Shown here: one piece after another, positions 46,490 through 56,606 of the stretch
Numbering within the stretch: position 1 is the first letter of the stretch
How the letters are laid out: every line of letters begins with the position of its first letter
Assembly (NCBI GenBank): GCA_028274465.1
Contig: CM051455.1
Span: 132,528,096 to 132,592,095 of the forward strand
DNA: 64,000 nt
Reading direction: 5' to 3'
DNA from: Plantago ovata
Lineage: Eukaryota > Streptophyta > Magnoliopsida > Lamiales > Plantaginaceae
Notes under the pieces: generated by a model
Databases searched by the model: none
Seen by the model: only the letters and a program-made list of their open reading frames with translations
Told to the model about the DNA's origin: nothing
Position numbers and translations under genes: made by a program

Positions 46490-47495
46490 AATAGGATAAA
46501 TTTCATCTAGCCCCCTCCTTAAATTTTTTTATTACAAAATCTTCCCTCTTAGATATTCAATTACATTTACCCCCCTTGTTCGTGAAATCTAATTACATTT
46601 TGTCCCACGGATTTGACTTTCAGCGAACTAAAGTCTGAAAATGTCTATTTTGTCCCCGTTCAATTTTCAGTAGCCAAACAACTTAATTTTTTTTATTACA
46701 CATTTGACTCTAAATTTTATTAACTTACAAAATTGACCATAAACTATTTAAAATAAACACCCAATACTTAGATAAATTTCAAAATGTTCTAAAAATTAAT
46801 CGATAACAAGTCCCTAGAAAACTCACATTTCAAAATTCATCCCACTAATTTAAATAAAAAATTTAAACAAATTATAAAAATAAAAAAAAGTTAAAAAAAT
46901 AACAAAAAAAAAAAAAATGGACAGCTCCAATCGGAGCTGACTGGAGCTCCGGTCGGAGCTGTTAAACAGCTCTGGCCGGAGCTGTTGACAGCTCTGGCCA
47001 AGCTGTAGCTCCGATTGGAGCTCTACAGCTCCAATCGGAGCTGTAAATGCTCCAACCGGAGCAACCCATCCCGGCTGCTCCTATTGGAGCATTAAACAGC
47101 TCCAATCGGAGCTGTTTTATAGCTCCGATTGGAGCAATTTAAAGCTCCGGTCGGAGCTGTAAAACAGCTCGACTGGAGCTGAACAGCTCCAACCGGAGCT
47201 GCTGCCGGAAAAATTCCGGTACCGGATTTTGAAGAAGAAGGTAAAAAAATAAAAAGAGGAAAAATGGAAAAGGAGAAAAGAAAAAGAAAAGAAGAAAATA
47301 AAAAAGAAAAATTAAATTCTGAAAATTGATAAGGGCATGTTTGGTGATCAACATTTGAACAAAACCAAATAAGTTGGTCAACACAAACTTATCATTTTGG
47401 GGCAAAACGTAATTGATTATCTAAGGAGAAAGATTTTGAAAAGTGAGATAGCAACAAGGTGGGTTTATGTAATTTTTCCTTTAAAATATATATCT
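46490..47495. mobile_element. Fold-back element D with AGCTCCGATCGGAGCT palindrome array
   Basis: The left arm (46490-46700: cttcatctagccccctcc, cttagatattcaattacatt) has inverted counterparts in the right arm (47330-47490, read as ccttagataatcaattacgt). The core (46920-47230) is a dense series of agctccgatcggagct-like palindromes with gctccaatcgg and gctccggtcgg variants. It then reads ccggtaccggatttt, as in elements A and B (ccggtaccggaattatg). About 1 kb; no ORF of note. Confidence 0.7.
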
Positions 47496-48183
47496 GATCG
47501 CCCCTATCCGAAATCCAACCAGCTCAATCTATAGAATCTAGATATCTGTCCTCTGTATATACTTTGAATTATTATTATTACATTTTTCCAAAATTCATTT
47601 TTAAGAGTTCAAAATTAACGAAAAGTAATGTGAGTTCATGACTCACGAACTATTAATTTCTTATTACTTATTTCAACCCAAGTGAAAATGTTCATTCATT
47701 CATCAAAGCAAAATTATATACAAATTAAAGAACATATTCCCAAAATTGAAACATGCACCCATCATCATAAAATATATATTATATATTGTAAACTTGATTT
47801 GGTTTCACAATTAAACTATGAGGTATGAGGTATGTAACACGTTTGAATATATCGAACTGGAATCATCGAATAAGGTGAATTATAAGGTCACGTCAAACAT
47901 CTAGCAAGCTAGATATATAATATATTTATAATAATTTATTTTTACTTTTCTTGTATTATCCCTAAATTTAATTAATTATATACGGCTCTAGACCCTCATT
48001 AAAAGATACCCACTAGTACAAGTTCATTTCCCATTTTTCTAATCAAACATGATTCATACTATAGACGAAAGAGATGCTCAATCTTTTTAAAAGCCAGTTC
48101 ACACTATTATTAGCAATAGAAACTTGGAATTGTTTAAACCAAAACATATTGAAAGAGAAATTTAGACCAACTGTACTTGTTAC
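47496..48183. other. AT-rich region upstream of the bHLH gene
   Basis: Probable promoter-distal DNA; no gene seen. Confidence 0.5.
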
Positions 48184-48193
48184 CTATAAATAC
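48184..48193 (+). promoter_or_regulatory. TATA box of the bHLH gene
   Basis: ctataaatac, about 140 bases before the ATG at 48328, followed by a CT-rich start region (ctactcttctctctttatc). Confidence 0.6.
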
Positions 48194-48327
48194 AGACCAA
48201 ACTACTCTTCTCTCTTTATCTTCCAAAAGATAAATATATATAGCAATTCTCATCACCAAGATTATAAAATTTGAGCTTATTCTTTACATCCATCTCATAG
48301 ACAAAAAAGAATAAGTGGAAATTAATC

Positions 48328-49548
48328 ATGGAGACATCACCAAGCTTGAGAAGCTCAGCTGACTTAATCATGGTGAGTTTGTAATTAACATTTTAGTTAT
48401 AAAATGTGTTGAACATAATTATGTAACAGAAGATTTGATCAATTGCTAACAAGACATGTTTCATTTTGTTCAATATTTAGGGACTGGATGATCATGATCC
48501 TCCTATGTTCTATCAACAATGTCCTATCAATTCAATATTCAACGAGCTCGGTTATGTATCGGTTACATCTGCATTTGATGAGGATGTTATTCATCAGTCG
48601 ACTCAGTCTCAACCGAAGATCCTGGATTTCAAACGGCCTGCTGAGCCATCTCAATTTGAGGCGAATAGGCCATTGAAGCAGGCAAAGCAACAAAGCAATT
48701 GGAGTACATGTTTTTCTAATCAAGTTGGAATAGTTAAGCCTGAGGAGGATACCTGGTCACCTTCTAGCACTCTAACTTTCCCTTCAGAATCCCGTCCTTT
48801 CGTATCCAAGAAGGTGAATGCAGCGATGCCTAGATTAGTACAATCACGTGATAATATTCTAGCCGAGAGGAGGAGGAGAGAAAAACTCAACCAGAGATTC
48901 ATAGCGTTATCTGTTCTAGTCCCTGGACTGAAAAAGGTAAGAGTTTTATTCCTGACTCCGCATCTGAACACTGCACTTCTTAAAATGCAATGTTCAATGA
49001 TTATTAACTTATTGTTTTATATGTAGATGGACAAGGCTTCAATTCTTGGAGATGCAATCAAGCACATGAAAGAGCTTCAAGAGAAGGTGAAGCTTCTTGA
49101 GGAGCAAAACAATAAAAAAACCATGAAATCCGTAGTTCTACTCAAGAAATGCGACGTGAATTCTTCATCTGACAGTGACGAACCTATAACGCTCCCACAA
49201 GTTGAGGCCAAATTCTGTAACAATGATGTTCTCATCAACATTCATTGTGGGAGAGGAAAAGGGATTCTTGAAAAATCATTGTCTGAAATTGAAAAGCTCA
49301 ATCTCTTTGTTGTCAATAGCAGTGTCATGTCTTTCGGAGATTCTGCCCTTAACATCACAGTAATTGCTCAGGTAATATAATACACCAAATTTACATTACA
49401 CTTGACATAATTTTCATAAATACTAATGCTTTTTTCATGATGTTTACTTACAATTACTGTTTTATATTTGTATTTCTTGCAGAAGGGTGAGGATTTCACG
49501 TTGAATATGAAGGAGGTGGTAAAAACATTACATACATCTCTCAAATAG
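48328..49548 (+). CDS. bHLH transcription factor (bHLH18/19/20/25, NAI1-like clade)
   Basis: Four exons (48328-48372, 48481-48936, 49027-49371, 49483-49548) give 303 residues. The bHLH domain spans about residues 138-187: basic region NILAERRRREKLNQRF, helix 1 IALSVLVPGLKK, loop and helix 2 MDKASILGDAIKHMKELQE, then a leucine-rich coiled coil. The C-terminus is an ACT-like dimerisation region (DVLINIHCGRGKGILEKSL). The exon boundary inside the loop, between LKK and MDK, is typical of this clade, whose members regulate ER-body formation and iron-deficiency or jasmonate responses. The position normally occupied by the DNA-reading His of the H-E-R triad is Asn140; Glu144 and Arg148 are kept. Which exact paralogue it is cannot be told. 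Confidence 0.92.
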
Positions 49549-50408
49549 TACTTGCAGTATAAGGCCTGACTTGGATTTAGACTGATGTGTGATATCTAAC
49601 ATGTTCCAGTCTATATCACAGTCGTTCTTAATCCAGATCGGGCCTAGTATGTTTGTTTCACCAATTTATACCGGGCTACAAAGGCTAGTCATACAATCAT
49701 CACCATTTGAAATCATAACCAAGAAAGCCTCATGTTTGGCTATGGGGTTCAATTTGAAGGAGGGTTTTTACTTTGTATCACTTTTTTCATGGCTTAAATG
49801 TTTTGCTATGGTAATGAATAGTTACCCTTCTGTATTGTGATCAAGGCAATAATCTCCTCATGGCTGTCTTAGGTTTTATCTTGGGGTTTAGATTTAAGAC
49901 ATGGACATAGCTTTTGTTATGATCATAGATTTTGTAGATTTTTGATAGTTGGTTTGTGTTTTCGAGTCCACTTTTAGGGAAGTTTCTTCTGTTCTTGATG
50001 TTTTCTTTTCTAATTTTAAGTTGATCATTTGGGTTGGCTGTAGACTGTAGTTGAGTAGTTCTATCATGTTTGTAAAGACCATTCCAATAACAAGGTGGTG
50101 ATGTTTTGTTGTTTGCTGCAAGTATAGAATGCTTACATTTCACCATTCCATTAATGATTGTGTGCATGAAATTAATTATGTATTTATGTGGATACACATA
50201 CGTACAGAGCAAAACTGCAGAAAGGATATATGAGAAAAGTCTGTAAAGTCGTTCTATTATTTTTTGTCTAAATACAGGCAAATATATTTACGTATGTCTA
50301 AAACTCAAAATACTTCTAAACTTACATTAAGTGATCAATTCAATGTGCGCGGTAGGGAAAACGAATCTACTAATCTATCATGTAATACCGATCGAGCATA
50401 AGGTCCGG
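49549..50408. other. 3' flank of the bHLH gene
   Basis: 3' UTR and spacer. Antisense ORFs (49841-50281) have no recognisable domain. Confidence 0.5.
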
Positions 50409-50722
50409 CGTGGAATCAGGGGCGAACGCAGAAATTTTAGTCAGGGGGAGCAACTTTTAGTCAATGAAGCTACGTAAATCGTAATTTTCCTATGTAATAC
50501 TAGTAAGAAAATTTAACAAAGTACTATAACATCCTGGTTAAATTTATATAAATAGTGTTTAAATATCAACATAAATTCCAATAACATCCTATTAATGTTT
50601 TTAATATATATTTACTCCGTCTCAGTGAATTCTTTATTTTTATTTTGTTGACTTTGTCTTAGACTCTTTTGACCTCTAATAACGAAAAAATATATTTGAA
50701 TGGGAAAGATTTAAATTAAAAG

Positions 50723-52131
50723 ATGCCGCCGAAGCGTAACCCTAGCGACCCCGCGGCCGCCCACCACGAAAGGGCACGACGGGAGAGCCGGAAGTCACCA
50801 GGGTGGAGGTCTCTACAACACCTCCCATCGTTGAATCAGGCATCACGGTAATTACTGTTGAATCAGGCATCACGGTAATTACTATTGAAGCGCACGATAA
50901 CGAGGAAGAAACAGGAAAGAATGATGAGGCCGATGTGCTAGAACATCTGGAGGAGCCAGAACGAGCTGAATCCGATGAACCAGCAACAGAACATCAGCCG
51001 GAAAAACCCTGGGTGGATGCAATAACAAAAAATCGACTACCAGAGCGGGGAATATCATTGAAATATGTTGCCCCAATCATTGAGAATGGTAAGGTCATAG
51101 TCGAAATTGAGGATGAAGACATTGAATCTGAATTGAAGTTTTGGGAAAATACGTTGATTATGTATGTGACGGACAATACGTTATCAATGAATGCGGTGAA
51201 GACGTTTATGATGAATGTTTGGAATTTTGTGTCGTTGCCTTCACTTTACTATAACGATGAAGGGTACTTCCTCATTAGATTCCATTCTAGTAAGGATCGT
51301 GATGACGTTCTCATGAAGGGTCCCTATACGATTTTTGGAAGAGCTATGTTTCTCAGGCACTGGGAGCGTAACTTTCGATTGACGGACAAATTCCTGAAAG
51401 CAATGCCTATGTGGGTTACCTTCCCGCAGCTTCCTACCTATTTATGGGGTGAAAATAGTTTGAATAAGGTGGCTAGTTCTATTGGCACGCCTATGGTTAC
51501 TGATGAATGTACGGCTCGGAAGCTCCGCGTCACTTATGCTAGGATGATGATTGAGGTTGATATTACACAACCACTTAAAGAGACAATTACTATCAGGGAC
51601 AGGCAGGGGAATGAGTTTGAGCAGCCGATTGAGTATGAATGGAGGCCCTCGTATTGCCAAACATGCCAAAAGGCAGGGCATGACTGTGCCAAACAGCAGC
51701 AAAGGACAAATATGCCGAAACAAAAACAGGTACAGCAGAAATCGCGAAAGCAGTGGGCTCCAAAGTCGGTTGAGCATCAGCAGCAGCAAGTTATGACTAA
51801 TCCTACACCGCAACAATCAGCCAGTGTACCACCAATTCAGAATAGGCCGCAGCAGCAAGCAATTATGCCACAGACACGTAGTGTGATGGATATTCCATCC
51901 ACTTCCCGATCTGAGGTGGTGACTAGTCGACCACCTAGTCAGTTGTCTTTAACTGAAGGGAATGAGCACGGGGGAGGATGGACTGAGGTAAGGCGTAAGA
52001 GTAGATCGCCGAACCGTAGCCCACAGGCACAGGTGCGAGACAACCAAGTTCATGTAGCCACTGGGAATGGTTTTTCTTTGCTAAGTCAAGGATCTGGACT
52101 TAACAAAGGCATTCCCCCGGATCAATGTTAG
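50723..52131 (+). pseudogene. LINE 2 ORF1 (DUF4283 and zinc knuckle), start region frameshifted
   Basis: The main frame is open from 50803 to the TAG at 52129-52131. It encodes a DUF4283 domain (GYFLIRFHSSKDRDDVLMKG, PMWVTFPQLPTYLWGENSL) and a CCHC-type knuckle CQTCQKAGHDC, then a Gln-rich tail ending in GGGWTEVRRKSRSPNRSP. The likely native start ATG at 50723 (MPPKRNPSD) is in another frame. The main frame upstream reads RPRGRPPRKGTTGEPEV, an AT-hook-like motif, so a one-base shift near 50745 probably separates them. Function in the LINE: RNA binding. Confidence 0.85.
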
Positions 52132-55100
52132 TCTGGAACGTGAGGGGGCTTAATTTGGTAGCTAAACAAAAGGAGATTTGCTCCCGTCTCATGAGTTTAA
52201 ATATCAGTATAGCTAGCCTCTTGGAAACACGAGTTAAAGAAGATAAGGCTCCAGGAGTTCGAAGGCGACTTGGAAATAGATGGCAATTCTTGGACAATTA
52301 CGGTGCCCATGAAAATGGTCGAATTTGGGTACTTTGGGATCATCAGGTAGTACGAGTTCAAAAGCTAATGTGTTCTGATCAGTATGTCCATTGTCAGCTA
52401 TGGGATACGAATGGCATGGATAAAGGTTTTATTACCTTTATTTATGCAAAAAATCAGTTGGGGCATAGAAGAGTTTTATGGAATGATCTCCAACAAATGG
52501 CCACTGGTATTCATGGACCATGGATTTGTGTAGGGGATTTCAATAATGTCCTCAGTATTCATGATCGAGAAGGAGGTAACACAGTCCATGTGAATGAGTA
52601 TGCTGATTTGATGAATATGATGTTGAATGTTGGTCTGTCTGCGGTTGAAACACAAGGGGATCATTTCACGTGGTCAAATACCCATGTCTATTCACGTATA
52701 GATCATGGTTTGGCAAATGTTGAGTGGTTTCAATTGAATACTAATGTTGTTGTGGATGTCCTTGACCCTGGGGTGTCGGATCACGCCCCGTTACACTTTA
52801 GAAGTTTCTGTGTCCGTAGTGTGAAAAGGAAAAGCTTCCGGTTTCTGAATTGTTTCGTTGACCAAGCGGATTTCCAGACGGCTGTCCAGGCGGGATGGGA
52901 AGCGCATACCACAGGTACTCGACAGAAACAGGTGTGGTTTAAGCTAAAAAATGTGGAGAAACTCCTTAGAGGTATGACTGTCCGTTTTACTAACATCCCA
53001 GCTAAGATACAGACGGCCAGAGAGGGGTTAGTACATGCACAAACACAAATACGACACGATAAGTTCAATGCGGAGCTCATAGCACAATGCAAAGACAAGG
53101 CTAAGGAGTTGGAACATTGGCACAATATTGAGGAGAAAATAATGCACCAAAAGTCGAAGATCGATTGGCTTAAACTAGGAGATGATAATACCGCCTTTTT
53201 CCATGCGTCCGGGAGAAGAATCGTCATTGTGGATTACAATCTCTGATAACGCATGATAATAGGGAGGTTTTCTCGTTCGACGATATGGAAGCTGAGGTAC
53301 TCGACTTTTATGGCCAGCTAGTGGGTTCATCTGCTTCACGACTTGAGGCTATAAACATTCCAGCTCTCCGTAATGGTCCGCAACTTGCTCAAGTGGATAG
53401 GGAATTATTGGTTAGGGAAGTGACAGACTTGGAAATTTTGGAGGCTTTAAAAGGCATTGGTGTTATCAAAGCACCGGGGATAGATGGATTTAATGCTAAG
53501 TTCTTCAAGGCTACATGGACCCTCACCAAAGATGATGTCTCTGCTGCGATTCATGAGTTCTTTACCCATGGCAGCTTATATCCGGCGTGGAATTGTAGTC
53601 TAATGACATTGATACCAAAAAAGGTTGGTGCAAAGACAATGAAGGATATGAGACCAATATCTTGCTGTACGACGTTGTACAAGATTATAGCCAAGATACT
53701 CACCACTCGCATTGGGAAAGTCATTGATGGAGTTGTCAATGAGTTCCAATCTGCCTTCATACCTGGTAGGAATATACAAGACAACATCCTTATGGCACAA
53801 GAACTAGTAAAAGGTTATAATCGACAAGGCATATCTCCGCGATGCATGGTACAAATGGATATTCAGAAAGCCTATGACACGGTTGAATGGTGCGCGTTGG
53901 AGGGGATAATGAGAGAACTGGGATTTCCATCACAATTTGTGCAGTGGACTATGACATGTGTTACTTCAGTCTCTTACAGATATTCTATCAATGGCGTGCC
54001 TTCCAAACTATTGCAAGCAAAACGGGGATTATGACAAGGTGATCCGATGTCCCCCCTACTGTTCTCTCTAGTTATGGAATATCTTTATCGTTGTTTGCAG
54101 CAACTCAGGGACAAACCGGATTTTAATTTTCATCCCAAGTGTGAAAGGTTGGGAATTACCAATCTCTGTTTTGCGGATGATTTAATGATGTTTATGCGAG
54201 GTGATGTGATTTCGGTTGATCTTTTAATGCGGCAGTTTGATGTATTTTCTCGAACAACCGGACTTAAGGCCAATCTGGGTAAGAGTAGAGTTTATTTTGG
54301 AGGTGTTGGTGTCGAGGACCAAGCCCAAATCTTGTTGCGTACCAATTTTACTAGAGGCGCCTTGCCGGTAAAGTATCTGGGCGTGCCACTTTCCTCTAGC
54401 CGCATCACAATTAATCAATGTCAACCGCTGATTGATAAGATTTTGAGCAGAATACGTCACTGGACATCCAAACTCTTGAGTTATGCGGGTCGTTTGCAAC
54501 TAGTCAAAAGTGTTCTATTCTCTATCACTAACTACTGGTTGCAGGTTTTCTCCCTACCTAAACAGGTGTTGAAGCATATTGAAAGTGTGTGTAGAATATT
54601 CCTGTGGAGTGGGAAGGAAAATCGCTCCAAGAAAGCACTTGTCGCTTGGGAAACAGTATGTGCGCCTTATGCATGTGGTGGATTGAATGTTATTGAACTT
54701 AAAGATTGGAATCTGGCTTTATTGGCTAAGCTATTATGGAACATTCAGAACAAAGGCGACAAACTATGGATTCGGTGGATTCATGAATATTACCTCAAGG
54801 GTACACCGATACAGGATTATATTCCCTCCTCCAGCTGCTCTTGGGGCTTTCACAATATACTGAAGTGCCGAGACAAGGTGTACAACTTATCTGCATGGGC
54901 TAATTGTGTTGCCAAGGGGAAATATGTGGTGGGAGATATCTATAGATCATTGCGTGGCACAGGTGAAAGATGTATGTGGAAAGACTTGGTGATTCGAAAT
55001 ATGGCGAGACCACGCGCTAGATTCATATTATGGCTATGCCTTCATAAACGTCTTGCCACAAAGGATAGACTCTTGCGCTTTGGTATCAACACGGATGGAA

Positions 55101-55468
55101 AATGTGCTTTCTGTGACGAACCGGAATCCAATGAGCACATGTTCTTCCTCTGCACATACACACAGCATATTTTGAAGGGATGTCTCCAATGGGCGAATAT
55201 GGACGTCAACTGGACAGACTGGAATTCCGGCACCCAGTCCCTATGCCGACGAGCGAAAGGAAAAGGCCCAAGAGCTCAAATTTTAAAAGGTTTGGTGGCG
55301 GAGTGCATATATGAGGTCTGGTGGAACCGTAATGCTGTAATCTTTCAACACAGACAGGCGAATGCGGCAAATATGATCAACAATGTTACCCGGAATGTTG
55401 CTTATCGCAGCAACCAATTCCTGAAGCTCAAGAATTTTGTGAATGAACTTTGTTTTGGTAGCAGCTAA
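52125..55468 (+). pseudogene. LINE 2 ORF2: endonuclease and reverse transcriptase
   Basis: It starts MLVWNVRGLN; its ATG overlaps the ORF1 stop (ATGTTAG, 52125-52131). The EEP endonuclease covers about residues 1-225 (ICVGDFNNVLS, SRIDHGLAN, SDHAPL). The linker DWLKLGDDNTAFFHAS follows. The reverse transcriptase has KAPGIDGFNAKFFKATW, ISCCTTLYKIIAKIL and MVQMDIQKAYDTVEW, then QGDPMSPLLFSLV and the catalytic CFADDLMMF. The C-terminus has zf-RVT (CAFCDEPESNEHMFFLC). Two lesions: a one-base shift near 53215, and a TGA at 54032-54034 where the family has Arg before QGDPMSP (CGA to TGA would explain it). Otherwise open to the TAA at 55468. Confidence 0.93.
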
Positions 55469-56169
55469 AAATGTAAGTTTTATTGTGTGTTACTATTTTG
55501 AGTTTTGCTTACCAATGATGTGAGTCGATTTAGGATGTTGGGGTGGTCTGGACACTACGTGTCGACCTTTGTACTTTGATGGTTTTTGGAGTTAATAAAG
55601 ATCATGATTTACTTAAAAAAAAAAAAAAAACGAAAAAATAATTAATGAAATTATGTAATAAAAGTAGAGACATTATATTTTCATAATATACTTTCATAAA
55701 TTAATTTGGTCACATGGAGTACAAAAAAATCAACAAAAATAAATGTAAAAATATGACTAAGATTGATGGGTATTAGAGTACTTTTGTTTAAAAAAAAAAA
55801 AAGAAATGTCAAAATAAATGTTAAAAAGGAAAGAAGAAAGAATAAAATTCTAAGTTTGAAAATGGGACATAAGGGTAGATATTAGAAATATAATGTAGGA
55901 AACAAAAAAATAATGAGAATTGTGGGTTCTGAACCCAGGTGTTGTAGATAAAACTAGAGATTGAATACCACTAGGACAGAAGCACATGAATAAGAAAATG
56001 TTGCGAGATAAACTTAATATATAAGCCATAAATTCTTGAAAAAGGACATATTAGTATTTCAAAGGAAAAATCCAGGGGCAGCAACTGCTGTCCCTTGCGC
56101 CTCTTTAGTTTCGCCACTGCGTGGAATAGCTAGCTATACTACTATTAGTCATGTTGTCTTCTCTACATG

Positions 56170-56400
56170 ATTACATTTTTTTTTAACGGTAAAAAAGTTT
56201 TTTATTAATAAGGGAGCATAAGTGATGCTTCTAAACACTACAACTGAAATACTCGAAACATATCTCCGAATAATAGCTTAAATTTACAACTTGAATCATG
56301 AATCTGGACCTCAAACCATAGAAACCATACAATTGCATCCATACATCCAATACAAAGCATCAACCAGGGAGTAATAAAAGGACCAATTGAAGAACTGGTT
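56170..56400 (-). mobile_element. 5'-truncated LINE 3' end
   Basis: A T run at 56177-56185 followed by aacggtaaaaaagtttttta and aagggagcataagtgatgct parallels the 3' terminus of LINE 1 at 25275-25320 (aacgggtaataattttattc, gagaataagtatcactc). Only a few hundred bases survive. Right limit uncertain. Confidence 0.55.
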
Positions 56401-56450
56401 ACAGTGAGGATTCATTAACGTTAGAAATGTAAAGTTAATTAATCTGATCA

Positions 56451-56606
56451 TCGAGTTTTAGCTTTTTTTTAATAATCGAATCATTACAATTTCATAAGTA
56501 GCATTACAAAGCTAGTAATAAACTATAAATAATCTCGCACTTGACGAGAATTGAACCTATGACCTCTAGTGTCATGACATTTCAATCTAATGTTCGAGTT
56601 TTAGCT
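56451..56606 (-). mobile_element. tRNA-derived SINE, family member 2 (with target duplication)
   Basis: Nearly identical to the SINE at 13644-13776, in the same orientation. A perfect 13-bp target repeat, tcgagttttagct, lies at 56451-56463 and 56594-56606. The B box read on the minus strand is ggttcaattct. The head of this copy is cut slightly shorter. Confidence 0.85.

Larger units (their letters stand above)
50693..55630 (+). mobile_element. LINE 2, near-full-length L1-type element
   Basis: A 4.9-kb plus-strand LINE. Target duplication: aacgaaaaaata at 50681-50692 and again right after the poly-A tail (tail 55615-55630, duplicate ending 55640; its first A residues overlap the tail). ORF1 and ORF2 are nearly intact, with one frameshift in ORF1, one frameshift and one stop in ORF2. 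This is far less damage than LINE 1 shows, so it is younger. Confidence 0.92.
50613..55721. mobile_element. Stowaway-like MITE split by LINE 2
   Basis: The left end TActccgtctcagtgaattc is a typical Stowaway terminus. The right end ggtcacatggagTA is its diverged inverse. Without LINE 2 the element is about 160 bp, the usual Stowaway size. It sits inside the hAT-like element. Confidence 0.55.
50409..56127. mobile_element. hAT-like element with perfect 8-bp target duplication, carrying nested insertions
   Basis: cgtggaat occurs at 50409-50416 and at 56120-56127. Between them the element starts CAGGGGCGAACGCAGAAA and ends with the inverted TTTAGTTTCGCCACTG (CAGTGGCGAAAC in complement). The 8-bp duplication and CAG-GGCG ends are diagnostic of hAT. 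Removing the inner MITE and LINE leaves a body of roughly 600 bp without transposase. Confidence 0.8.
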
